Notes under the pieces: model-generated
What the model was told of the DNA's origin: nothing
Database searches by the model: none
What the model saw: only the letters and a program-made list of their open reading frames with translations
Shown: in pieces, positions 50,577 through 59,204 of the stretch
Numbering within the stretch: the first letter of the stretch is position 1
Layout of the letters: every line of letters begins with the position of its first letter
Translations under genes and position numbers: made by a program
DNA from: Streptomyces sp. NBC_01267
Lineage (GTDB): Bacteria; Actinomycetota; Actinomycetes; Streptomycetales; Streptomycetaceae
Length of the DNA stretch: 64,000 bases
Reading direction: 5' to 3'
Assembly: GCF_036241575.1 (NCBI RefSeq)
Contig: NZ_CP108455.1
Coordinates: 3,654,001 to 3,718,000, forward strand

Positions 50577-52057
50577 TGGCACTTGACTTCGCGAACACGA
50601 TTCCCGCCCACCTGTTGATGTGGCAGCGCGTGCGTGAGTACGCCGTGCCGCCGTCCATGATCGAGACTGCGACCGCACGGCGCGCGGTCGGCGATTGGGC
50701 GGGGGCCTGTGCCGCCGCCCGGGTCGACCTCGATCTCGATCTACGCGCCGTGCGCGACCGCCACGGAACTGATCTCGTCACCCGCCTTCGTGCGGATCTG
50801 CGTCGGCTGGCCCCGGATCTGCTCCGTTGGCACATGCCCCGGATCGCCCCAGACGGGCGGCTCCGGCCCGGCCTGACCATCTCCTTGGCCTGTTACCGGA
50901 GTTCCGGCGCAACGCCACTGCAGTTGGTGGTGCGGACACCGCCGGCCTGGGCGGACGCCGGACAGCGGATGTCCCTGTCCCTGTGGGAAGGGTCCGGGAT
51001 CGGCGCCCCGAGGCACCATCCGCACCCACATCCCGACCGGCGTTTCCGGCTCGACCTGCACCGGCATCTCTGGGACTCCGGACGGTGCGGCGAACTGACG
51101 GTGCGCTGCGGTGCGGGCGGGGCGCCGTTCCTGGCGCCGCCCCATCGGCCCGGCACGCCGGCCCCGACGGACGTGCCAGACCTGCCCGCTGTCCACGACT
51201 GCTCGTGGGCGTCGGCACGGTGGGCCGCCGAGGCCGAGTTGCTGCTGGGGGCCGAGAGCCGCCCTCACGGGGCTTTCACCGTGCGGCTCGATGCGCGGAG
51301 CCGCACCGTGCTCGAACTCGTCGCCCCCGACGACAGCCACGCCCCGACAATGCGGCGGCTGCGGGAAGCCCTGCCGCCGCAGGAGGTCGCGGCGCTTCCG
51401 ATGCTGCCGGAAGCGGCGGCCCGGGTCCTTCCCGATCTGGAGCTGCTACGGGCCGGGCTGGTCGTGTCCGACCGGCTGCATCCGCTTGTCGCCACAGCGC
51501 TGGCGGTGGCCGACCCGGGGCCGGCGGCCCGCTCCGCCCCCCGGCCCAGCGATCCGCACCGGGTGGAGTGCCGGGGCGAGGTCCACCGCATCGCTCTGCG
51601 GGACGGCGCACTGACGGCGGTCGATCACGATCCGGCACAACTGCGCCGTGAGGACCTGCTGGTGGCGCTCGGCGGGCCCGCGCTGCCCTGCCTGCGAGCG
51701 ATCGACGCGGTTCACCGTGACCCGGAGGCACTGCCCGCGATCCGGGAGCGGCTCGGCCACGGTGACGTCGCTGGAGCACTGAACGTGGTCGAGGCATTGC
51801 TCGGTCCCGGTGCGGTCCTGCGCCAAGGCCAACTCCGCGAGGAACTGGAGTCGGCTGCAGCCGGCCGCATCGACCACGGGCTCTTCCGCTCGGGGCTGGT
51901 CGCCGTGCACCCCGCTGCCGGTGCGGTCGGGGGCGGGAACTCCTCCGGCCCGGAGCACGCGAAGCCGGGCCATCGTTCCCGGCTCGACCGCTGTACACCC
52001 GCCGTGCTGCGCCGGAAGCGGATCAGCCGGGCACGGCCCCGTACCGGCCTGATCTGA
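50576..52057 (+). CDS. Unknown protein, first large gene of the MoxR/VWA operon
   Basis: 493 residues from ATG 50576, with GGTGAG upstream. It is Arg/Leu/Ala/Pro-rich with no membrane segment or signal. Readable segments include MALDFANTIPAHLLMWQRV, a His/Pro-rich loop (HHPHPHPDRRFRLDLHRHLW), a beta-rich centre (GAFTVRLDARSRTVLELVAP) and a basic C-terminus. I do not recognise a family. It lies 133 bases upstream of a MoxR ATPase gene on the same strand and seems part of its operon, perhaps as a substrate or adaptor; that is inference. Confidence 0.6.
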   Translation: MALDFANTIPAHLLMWQRVREYAVPPSMIETATARRAVGDWAGACAAARVDLDLDLRAVRDRHGTDLVTRLRADLRRLAPDLLRWHMPRIAPDGRLRPGLTISLACYRSSGATPLQLVVRTPPAWADAGQRMSLSLWEGSGIGAPRHHPHPHPDRRFRLDLHRHLWDSGRCGELTVRCGAGGAPFLAPPHRPGTPAPTDVPDLPAVHDCSWASARWAAEAELLLGAESRPHGAFTVRLDARSRTVLELVAPDDSHAPTMRRLREALPPQEVAALPMLPEAAARVLPDLELLRAGLVVSDRLHPLVATALAVADPGPAARSAPRPSDPHRVECRGEVHRIALRDGALTAVDHDPAQLRREDLLVALGGPALPCLRAIDAVHRDPEALPAIRERLGHGDVAGALNVVEALLGPGAVLRQGQLREELESAAAGRIDHGLFRSGLVAVHPAAGAVGGGNSSGPEHAKPGHRSRLDRCTPAVLRRKRISRARPRTGLI

Positions 52058-52190
52058 CCCGACTGCCGGGCGCTCGCCCGGCCGACCGCGCTGCCTCACG
52101 TTCCGCGCGTGCGCGTTCCGTGCCGCACGACTTCACCACCCCCGGGACGGGCCGTCCCGTCCCGTTCCCCTACCCCACCAGGTGATGCCC

Positions 52191-53522
52191 ATGACTTCCC
52201 GTACCCTTCTGCCCGCCTCGGTCCAGACCGTCGGTACGCCCGCCCCTGCCCCTGCTGCTGTACCCGCCCCTGTCTCCACCGGCGCATCCGGAACCGACAC
52301 CCAACTCGTGGTCGCCGAGGACCTCTTGGCCCTGCTGCGGACCACCACCACCGAGCCGCGCCCCGACGAGCAGCTCGAAGCGCTCACCCTGGCTGTCGCG
52401 GCTGATCTGCCCGTGCTGCTGTGGGGCGAGCCCGGTATCGGCAAGACCGCCGCCCTGACGCAGCTCGCCGCCACGCTCGACCTGCCACTGACGACCGTGA
52501 TCGCCAGCGTCCATGAGCCGACCGATTTCTCCGGACTGCCCATCGTCGGCGACGACCCGGCGGTGCAGGGGGTGCCGATGGCACCGCCGCAGTGGGCCGT
52601 GGAACTCGTGCGGGCCGGACGGGGGTTGCTCTTCCTGGACGAACTCTCCACCGCCACCCCGGCCGTTCAGGCCGCGCTACTCCGAGTCGTCCTGGAGCGG
52701 AGGGTCGGTGCGCTGCAACTGCCCCCGGGAGTACGGATCGTGGCCGCCGCCAATCCGCGCGCCTCGGCGGCGGACGGCTGGGAGCTGAGCCCTCCGCTGG
52801 CGAACCGGTTCGTGCACCTGTACTGGGTGCACGACCGGGACGTGGTGGTGCGCGGGCTGGGCGGGATCTGGCCCCGGGCGGAGCTGCCCCGGCTGGTGCC
52901 GGAGCGGCTGGCAGGGGCGGTGGCCTACGCCCGGCGCGCGGTCTGCGGTTTCCTGGAAGCCCGGCCGACGCTCATCCACCGGCTGCCGAGCACCGAGACG
53001 CGGCGCGGCGGTGCTTGGCCGTCGCCGCGGAGCTGGGAGGCCGCGTTGATCTTGCTGGCCTTCGGTACGGCGGCCTCCGCTTCCCGGGAGGTGCTGGCGC
53101 TGCTGGTGCGAGGCACGGTGGGGGACGGGCCAGGGCTCGAACTCCTTGCCCATCTGGACCGGATGGAACTGCCGGACCCGGAGTCGTTGCTGGCCGATCC
53201 GGCCTCGGCCGAGCTGCCGGAGCGGGGTGATCTGCGGCAGGCCGCGCTGGAGGCGGTGGTGGCCGCCGTAGGGGCACGGCCGCAGCGGGCACGGTGGGAG
53301 GCGGCTTGGGCGGTGCTGGTGAGGGCGCTGGAGACCGGCGTCCCGGACCTGCTGGTCGCACCGGCGACTGCGCTGGCCGCGCTGCGGCGCGACGACTGGG
53401 AGGTGCCGGAGGCGCTGGAGCGGCTGGCAGGGGTGATCGGTCTCGTCCGGCTGGCGGATGAGTCGGTGGGGCGGGTCGCGGCTGCGGCCGGCGCCGGACG
53501 TACGACGGGAGCACCGCGATGA
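52191..53522 (+). CDS. MoxR-like AAA+ ATPase
   Basis: 443 residues from ATG 52191, with AGGTGA just upstream. It has a disordered Pro/Ala-rich N-terminus, then Walker A GEPGIGKTAAL (~84-94), Walker B GLLFLDELST, sensor 1 VAAANPRA and an arginine-finger region (LSPPLANRFVHLYW). The C-terminal lid and a helical extension complete the fold. MoxR ATPases act as chaperones that partner VWA proteins. It overlaps the metallopeptidase/VWA gene as ATGA, so the two are obligately coexpressed. Confidence 0.9.
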   Translation: MTSRTLLPASVQTVGTPAPAPAAVPAPVSTGASGTDTQLVVAEDLLALLRTTTTEPRPDEQLEALTLAVAADLPVLLWGEPGIGKTAALTQLAATLDLPLTTVIASVHEPTDFSGLPIVGDDPAVQGVPMAPPQWAVELVRAGRGLLFLDELSTATPAVQAALLRVVLERRVGALQLPPGVRIVAAANPRASAADGWELSPPLANRFVHLYWVHDRDVVVRGLGGIWPRAELPRLVPERLAGAVAYARRAVCGFLEARPTLIHRLPSTETRRGGAWPSPRSWEAALILLAFGTAASASREVLALLVRGTVGDGPGLELLAHLDRMELPDPESLLADPASAELPERGDLRQAALEAVVAAVGARPQRARWEAAWAVLVRALETGVPDLLVAPATALAALRRDDWEVPEALERLAGVIGLVRLADESVGRVAAAAGAGRTTGAPR

Positions 53523-54871
53523 CGGAGACCGCGAAGCGCCCGGGTCCGCACCCGGTGCCGCACCCGATGCCCCGGCCCTCGCCGCCTCGTCCGGCGCGGA
53601 CCGCAGCGCCGAGACCGCCGGCCGGCTCAGGCCGGCCGCACGGACGGCCCGGTCTCCCGCTGGACGTGGAGAAGCTGCTGGCCGCCCGGCTGCACGCGGT
53701 GAAGGTCCGTCCCTACCTGGCCGGTGCACTCTTCGCGCTGCACGTGGTGGAGGACCGGTCGGTGCCGACGATGGCGGTGGACGCACACTGGCGCTGCTAC
53801 GTCTCCCCCGGTTTCGTGGCTCGCACTCCGGTGGAGGAACTGGCGGGCGTCTGGGTGCACGAGGTCTCCCACCTGCTCCGGGACCACCACGGGCGGGGCG
53901 AGCGGTATGCGCGGGAGCACGGGGAACATGGGCCGGGCGAGCGGCTGCGGCGGAACATCGCGGCCGACTTCGAGATCAACGACGACATCTACGGCGACGG
54001 TCTGCCCCTGCCCGCCGGGGCGGTACTGCCGTCGCTGCTGCGGCTGCCCGACGGGCTGCTGATGGAGGAATACCTTCGGCAGGCATCGATGTCCGGGCTC
54101 GCCTCGGACTTGGCCTGGCTGGACTGCGGCAGTGGGGCCGACGGACAGCACCGGTCGTGGGAACTCGGACCCGACGGGGCACACGGGCTGAGCAAGCAGC
54201 AGCGGGACGCGGTCCGCTTCCGGGTCGCCGAGGGGATCAAGGGCCGTCCGGGCGACGCTCCGGAGGGTTGGCGCCGGTGGGCGGACGAGGCATTCCATCA
54301 GCCCCAGCCGTGGCGGCAGTTGCTGGGGGCGGCAGTCCGCTCCGCGGTGAGCGCGTCGGGACCGGGTGAGGACCACAGTTACCGACGCCCGTCCCGCCGA
54401 TCGGCCGCTGTTCCCGGGGTGTTGCTGCCGAGCCTGCGTCGCATGCCGCCCCGGGTCTGCGTCGTGATCGACACCTCGAGCTCGGTGAGCGACGCGGAGC
54501 TGGGAAGTGCGCTGCTGGAGGTGTCGGCGATCTCGCGGTCAGTGGGCGGGCGGCGTGATCTGGTGTCGGTGATCTCCTGCGACGCGGCGGCCGGGGTCGC
54601 CGTCCCGCTCTGCCGTGCCGAGAACATCGAACTGGTCGGCGGCGGGGGAACGGATCTACGCTCCGGTTTCGCCCGCGCGCTCCGCTCCCGGCCACGCCCG
54701 GACGCGATCGTAGCCTTGACCGACGGCCAGACACCTTGGCCCTCCGCGCAGCCGTCCTGCCGCACCGTCGTGGGTCTCTTCCCCCGTCCAGCAGGCGCAG
54801 TGGACGAGCAGAACCCCGAGTACGCCCCGGACGCCCCGCCGCCGTGGGCCCGAGTCGTCACCATCGGCTGA
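53519..54871 (+). CDS. DUF2201-type protein: HExxH metallopeptidase-like plus VWA-like domain
   Basis: 450 residues from ATG 53519 (ATGA overlap). A Pro-rich start leads to an N-terminal domain with a zinc-peptidase motif VHEVSHLLRDHH (~118-129) and downstream NIAADFEINDDIY. The C-terminal domain is VWA-like with the MIDAS motif DTSSSVSD (~320), the GGGGTDLRSGF switch and the acidic ALTDGQTPWP. This is the layout of VWA-like predicted metallopeptidases found with MoxR ATPases. It probably forms a MoxR-VWA complex; the target is unknown. Confidence 0.88.
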   Translation: MTETAKRPGPHPVPHPMPRPSPPRPARTAAPRPPAGSGRPHGRPGLPLDVEKLLAARLHAVKVRPYLAGALFALHVVEDRSVPTMAVDAHWRCYVSPGFVARTPVEELAGVWVHEVSHLLRDHHGRGERYAREHGEHGPGERLRRNIAADFEINDDIYGDGLPLPAGAVLPSLLRLPDGLLMEEYLRQASMSGLASDLAWLDCGSGADGQHRSWELGPDGAHGLSKQQRDAVRFRVAEGIKGRPGDAPEGWRRWADEAFHQPQPWRQLLGAAVRSAVSASGPGEDHSYRRPSRRSAAVPGVLLPSLRRMPPRVCVVIDTSSSVSDAELGSALLEVSAISRSVGGRRDLVSVISCDAAAGVAVPLCRAENIELVGGGGTDLRSGFARALRSRPRPDAIVALTDGQTPWPSAQPSCRTVVGLFPRPAGAVDEQNPEYAPDAPPPWARVVTIG

Positions 54872-55053
54872 GCAGCACAACGGCGCGGAACCACCACCGG
54901 GATGCTTTGCGGGGCACCGACGGAGGCGTCGTGCACCGCGTGGTCGATGGCGAGGATCTCGCCAACACCATTGGCGGGATGCCGAGTTGAGTCTGCCCGC
55001 TCCTTGAGGCGGCCGGCAGTGCACTTCAGCTCGTACACCGACAGCAGGAAGAT

Positions 55054-56061
55054 TCAGCAGGCCGCCCGCAAGGATGCCCTGCGAATCTCCCCGTCCTCAT
55101 CGGGCGGGCAGTCCCGGCAGCGGCCGGGTTCAGCGGCGCGGAAGGCGCGTTCGCAGCCGCCGTCGCAGGTCTGCCAGGGCAGGACCGCCGGTGGGACGGT
55201 GTCAATGCCCGTGTCAGGTACGGCGAGCGGCAGGTCCCGGAGCCGGTAGGCCAGGAGGTGGGCCGGGCGGGCTCGGATGGGGTTCGGGAGTCCGGTGGTG
55301 AGCAGCGTGACGAGGTCGTCGTGACCGATCCCGTGCGCGAGCCACTGGGCGACGGCGGGCGCGAGCTGCGCGGCTTCCCGCCGGGACAGGATCAGTCGGG
55401 GGTCACGGAGGCGCAGCGAGGCGAGGACGAGGGCGGCCTGCGGGTCGGACTCGGCGAGAGGGGTGAGCGGGTGCGGCGGCCCGGACGTGGCGGGTGCCAC
55501 CGCCTCGGTCCGCGTTTCGGGCGACGCGGCCTCGGTCACCGTGTCGGGCGACGCGGCCTCGGTCACCGTGTCGGCGGCGGGGTCGGGGTCGGTTCCGGCG
55601 ATGGCATCCGGCCGGGACAGCGGCCCAAGTACCCGCTTGTGTAAGGGTGTTCGGGGACGCGGCGGCACAGGCGGCCGATGTGTGGGGGTGTGCCGGGCCG
55701 GGCCGTCGAGTCGAGCCGGTACATCGTGGAAGTACGTCCGCGTGCGGATCAGGCCGCCGGGCCCCCGCTCGCGCCGCCGTTCCAGGTACCCGATCTCCTC
55801 CAGCTCCCGAAGCGCCCGGGAGATGAGGATCTCGCCCTCGGTGAAGTGCGCGCACAGTGCGGTGATGCTCACGGGGGCGCCGTCCGGCAGCGACAGGATG
55901 TACGCGGCGACGCCGATCGTGACGGCACTTCCGGGGCGCTGTACAAGGGCGTTGGCCAGCACGGTGAAGTCGGCGGTGAGGCGGGTACGGATGTGGATCA
56001 CGCCGGATGTCGATGCTCCGGTGTGGGCGCGCAGGCGCGCACTAGACTGCTGTTCAGCCAT
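55054..56061 (-). CDS. Helix-turn-helix protein with C-terminal zinc-ribbon-like motif
   Basis: 335 residues from ATG 56061. The N-terminal ~120 residues form a winged helix (LTADFTVLANALVQRPGSA, VSITALCAHFTEGEILISRALRELEEIGYL), the type often found in Streptomyces accessory regions. The middle is a Pro/Thr-rich stretch with a 27-bp tandem repeat (55519-55572) encoding VTEAASPDT. The C-terminus ends in CDGGCERAFRAAEPGRCRDC, a four-Cys knuckle. It is convergent with the MoxR operon. Target unknown. Confidence 0.8.
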   Translation of the reverse strand: MAEQQSSARLRAHTGASTSGVIHIRTRLTADFTVLANALVQRPGSAVTIGVAAYILSLPDGAPVSITALCAHFTEGEILISRALRELEEIGYLERRRERGPGGLIRTRTYFHDVPARLDGPARHTPTHRPPVPPRPRTPLHKRVLGPLSRPDAIAGTDPDPAADTVTEAASPDTVTEAASPETRTEAVAPATSGPPHPLTPLAESDPQAALVLASLRLRDPRLILSRREAAQLAPAVAQWLAHGIGHDDLVTLLTTGLPNPIRARPAHLLAYRLRDLPLAVPDTGIDTVPPAVLPWQTCDGGCERAFRAAEPGRCRDCPPDEDGEIRRASLRAAC

Positions 56062-56323
56062 TGGGAAGGTCGGTCTTCCTGAGAGGTCAGGCCTCGTCCG
56101 GGATTCGCAGTCCCGGCCGAGGCCGTCTCATGTTTGTGGGGTTGTTTCGGTGAACGTAACCGCCAACCTCCCGCCCCTGCAAGCCAGTCACCCGTGAGGG
56201 TGACGCGGTGGAGGGCAGGGTGGGAGGGTAGTTCTTTCTCTTCAGTTCTTTGGGGAGGCCCGTGGCCGTCCGGGCTCCCGTCGACAAGGTCCCGGCGGGG
56301 CCGGACACCGGCTCGCCGCCCGC

Positions 56324-58336
56324 CTATCCGACCGCAGGCGCGACGTCTGCGGCGTCCCCCGCGCCTTCCCCTGCGGCGTCCCCCGCGCCGAGGTCCGCAC
56401 GCGGCGGGAGGTCACGGGGCGAGTGGTCACGGGACGGGAGGTCACCGGCCGGAAGGTCAAGGGACTCCCGCTCTCCCCCGCCCTCGAACTGCGTCCGGTA
56501 CAGCTCCGCGTACCGCCCCTCCACAGCGAGGAGTTCGTCGTGTGTGCCCCGTTCCACGATCCGGCCCTCCTCGACCACGAGGATCAGATCAGCGGCCCGC
56601 ACGGTGGAGAGCCGGTGCGCGATCACGATGGCGGTACGGCCTTCCAGCGCTTCGGCGAGCGCCGCCTGGACCGCCGCCTCGGAGGTGTTGTCGAGATGGG
56701 CGGTCGCCTCGTCGAGGATCACCACACGCTGACCGGCGAGCAGCAGCCGCGCGATGGTCATGCGCTGGCGCTCGCCGCCCGAGAGCCGGTACCCGCGCTC
56801 GCCGACGACGGTGGCGAGCCCGTCGGGCAGTGACCGGACAAGACCGTCGAGGCGGGCCCGGCGCAGGACGTCCCACAGCTCCTCGTCGGTGGCTCCGGGC
56901 CGGGCGAGCAGCAGGTTCTCGCGGACGGACTCGTGGAAGAGGTGTCCGTCCTGGGTGACCATCCCGAGCGTGGCGCGGAGGGACTCGGCGGACAGGTCGC
57001 GTACGTCGACACCGCCGATACGGACGGCGCCCGCGTCGGTGTCGTAGAGGCGCGGGAGGAGGTGCGCGATGGTCGACTTGCCCGCGCCGGACGAGCCCAC
57101 GAGGGCGACCGTCTGGCCGGGCTCCGCGCGGAACGTGATGCCGTGCAGTACTTCGTCGCCGCCCCGGGTGTCGAGGGAGGCGACCTCTTCCAGTGAGGCG
57201 AGGGAGACCTTGTCGGCGGAGGGGTAGCCGAAGCGTACGGAGTCGAACTCGACGGAGACCGGCCCGTCGGGCACCGGCCGCGCGTCGGGTCGCTCCGTGA
57301 CGAGGGGCTGGAGGCCGAGGACCTCGAAGACCCGCTCGAAGCTGACGAGGGCACTCATCACCTCGACACGCGCACCGGCCAGCGCGGTCAGCGGTGCGTA
57401 CAGGCGGACGAGGAGCAGGGAGAGCGCGACCACGGCGCCGGGGTCGAGGCTGCCGCGCAGGGCGTAGGTGCCGCCGAGCCCGTAGACGAGCGCCAGGGCG
57501 AGGGCGGACACGAGGGTCAGGGCGGTGACGAACGTGGACTGTGCCACGGCCGTACGTACCCCGATGTCCCGCACCCGGCCGGCCCGCGCCGCGAACTCGG
57601 CGGACTCGTCGTCCGGCCGCCCGAACAGCTTGATCAGGGTGGCGCCCGGCGCCGAGAACCGCTCGGTCATCCGGTTGCCCATCGCGGCGTTGAGGTCGGC
57701 CGCCTCCCGCTGGAGCCTCGCCATGCGGGTGCCCATCCGGCGCGCGGGCACCACGAACACCGGCAGCAGCACGAGCGCGAGGATCGTGATCCGCCAGGAG
57801 ATCGTGAGCATCACGGCAAGGGTCAGCAGCAGCGTCACCACATTGCTGACGACACCGGAAAGTGTGTTGCTGAAGGCGCGCTGTGCACCGATCACGTCGT
57901 TGTTGAGCCGGCTGACCAGGGCGCCGGTACGGGTCCGGGTGAAGAAGGCGACAGGCATGCGCTGCACGTGGTCGAAGACCGCGATCCGCAGGTCCAGGAT
58001 CAGCCCCTCGCCGAGGGTGGAGGAGAGCCGGCGCCCGAGGAGGCCCAGGCCGGCTTCCGCGAGGGCGATGAGCGCGATGAGCAACGAGAGCCGGACCACC
58101 AGCCGCTCGTCGCCGCCGGACACGATCGCGTTGACGACGCGGCCCGCGAGGACGGGTGTCGCCACCGCGATCAGCGCGGTGACGACCCCGAGCAGCACGA
58201 ACTGGATGATGCGGCGGCGGTGCGGCCGGGCGAATCCGGCGATTCCTCGGAAGGTGGCACGGGCGAACGGCCGACGCTCGGGACGGGCGTCCATGACGTT
58301 CCGCAACTGCGTCCAGGCTGTGGATTCCATACTCAT
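56324..58336 (-). CDS. ABC-type exporter (fused membrane and ATPase domains)
   Basis: 670 residues from ATG 58336 (ATG 58330 also possible). Six membrane helices (FVLLGVVTALIAVATPVLAG and on) form the transmembrane domain to about 330. The ATPase follows with Walker A VGSSGAGKST, signature LSGGERQRM and Walker B VVILDEATAHLD, and a Pro/Asp-rich disordered tail (~620-670). This is a homodimeric lipid or drug exporter of the MsbA/LmrA type. Its promoter carries a SoxR-box-like dyad, suggesting induction by redox-active compounds. Confidence 0.93.
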   Translation of the reverse strand: MSMESTAWTQLRNVMDARPERRPFARATFRGIAGFARPHRRRIIQFVLLGVVTALIAVATPVLAGRVVNAIVSGGDERLVVRLSLLIALIALAEAGLGLLGRRLSSTLGEGLILDLRIAVFDHVQRMPVAFFTRTRTGALVSRLNNDVIGAQRAFSNTLSGVVSNVVTLLLTLAVMLTISWRITILALVLLPVFVVPARRMGTRMARLQREAADLNAAMGNRMTERFSAPGATLIKLFGRPDDESAEFAARAGRVRDIGVRTAVAQSTFVTALTLVSALALALVYGLGGTYALRGSLDPGAVVALSLLLVRLYAPLTALAGARVEVMSALVSFERVFEVLGLQPLVTERPDARPVPDGPVSVEFDSVRFGYPSADKVSLASLEEVASLDTRGGDEVLHGITFRAEPGQTVALVGSSGAGKSTIAHLLPRLYDTDAGAVRIGGVDVRDLSAESLRATLGMVTQDGHLFHESVRENLLLARPGATDEELWDVLRRARLDGLVRSLPDGLATVVGERGYRLSGGERQRMTIARLLLAGQRVVILDEATAHLDNTSEAAVQAALAEALEGRTAIVIAHRLSTVRAADLILVVEEGRIVERGTHDELLAVEGRYAELYRTQFEGGGERESLDLPAGDLPSRDHSPRDLPPRADLGAGDAAGEGAGDAADVAPAVG

Positions 58337-58342
58337 GGAAGG

Positions 58343-58373
58343 ACCGTAGGACCTCAAGCAGCCTTGAGGTCAA
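58343..58373 (-). promoter_or_regulatory. SoxR-box-like promoter with a 19-bp spacer
   Basis: On the - strand, -35 TTGACC (58368-58373), a 19-base spacer and -10 TACGGT (58343-58348). The spacer holds the dyad CCTCAAG-N4-CTTGAGG (58352-58369), with 8-bp arms if the flanking A/T pair is counted. A long spacer with a central dyad is the signature of MerR-family activation, and this dyad matches the SoxR box recalled from E. coli and S. coelicolor. The start codon is 7 bases from the -10, so the message may be leaderless. Confidence 0.75.
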
Positions 58374-58417
58374 CTGCGTTACTTTCGTGCGCAGTTGCAG
58401 CCGCAGTGCGCGAAAAC

Positions 58418-58465
58418 GGAAGCCCGGCCGGCACGGTGCCGAAGCACCTTCCGACCGGGCTTTCC
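58418..58465. terminator. Composite hairpin behind the YbjN-like gene
   Basis: Outer arms GGAAGCCCGG.CGG / CCG.CCGGGCTTTCC enclose an inner GGTGC-CGAA-GCACC hairpin. It separates the YbjN-like gene from the promoter of the ABC exporter. Confidence 0.75.
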
Positions 58466-58471
58466 GTCACG

Positions 58472-58568
58472 CCGTCACGACTGCGGGCTCCGTCACGACT
58501 GCGGGCTCCGTCACGGCTGCTCAGCGCGCCGTCACGACTACCCAGATGCCGTCACGACTGCTCAGGCG
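58472..58568. repeat. 18-21-bp tandem repeat (five units) spanning the YbjN-like stop
   Basis: Units begin at 58472, 58490, 58508, 58529 and 58549, all starting CCGTCACG(A/G)CT. The first two are identical. The last contains the stop codon of the gene ending at 58562. Confidence 0.85.
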
Positions 58569-59098
58569 TCGTCGCCCGGCTTGTCGTCGTCGGAGCCCGA
58601 CTCCAGGTCCTGCTCCAGGCCGAGCTGGTCGACGAGCCACTTGTCGAACTCGATCGAGGCACGGACCCAGCTGACCGTGGAGGACACGAAGTGCTCCAGT
58701 GCGACACCGGTGCCGATGAGCATCTGCGCCTCACCGATGAGCCGGACGCTGCCGTCGTCGTGGGTGTGGGTGTAGACCTTGGGCCACAGGGTGCGGCGGT
58801 TCCAGTCGTCGATCAGTTCGAGGAGCTGGAGCTTCTCCTCGATGTTGTGCGGGCGGTCGTAGAACGTCCGCACGGAGAAGACCTGCTGGTCGTCCTCGCC
58901 ACGGAACATGAAGTACGTGCGGAATTCCTCCCACGGCGCGGCGAGGTCACCCTCGTCGTCCAGGACGTACTTCAGCTCCATCTGCTCAAGGAGCTGCTTG
59001 ACCAGATCCTGGTCAGGGACGACGGGGCCCGCCGGTCCTGAACCCTGCGGATCGGGCTGGCCCCCGAAGTTCGGAATGGAGGACGGGTCGATGGTCAT
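58562..59098 (-). CDS. YbjN domain protein (type III secretion chaperone-like fold)
   Basis: 178 residues from ATG 59098, with GAAGGG upstream. The core (VKQLLEQMELKYVLDDEGDLAAPW, YFMFRGEDDQQVFSVRTFYD, LLELIDDWNRRTLWPKVY, GVALEHFVSSTVSWVRASIEF) is the YbjN pattern. YbjN proteins share the fold of type III secretion chaperones and may regulate by protein binding. The C-terminus is acidic. It is a conserved Streptomyces gene upstream of clpB; the RloAB pair sits between the two here. Confidence 0.87.
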   Translation of the reverse strand: MTIDPSSIPNFGGQPDPQGSGPAGPVVPDQDLVKQLLEQMELKYVLDDEGDLAAPWEEFRTYFMFRGEDDQQVFSVRTFYDRPHNIEEKLQLLELIDDWNRRTLWPKVYTHTHDDGSVRLIGEAQMLIGTGVALEHFVSSTVSWVRASIEFDKWLVDQLGLEQDLESGSDDDKPGDDA

Positions 59099-59204
59099 CT
59101 TTGAATTGCCCTTCGTACGAGTACCGCCATCCTCCCCCATGCCGGGCGGGGCATGGCAAGCCCCGCCGGGCCATATCCGCCACAGGCGGACAGGGTTTGC
59201 CCGA

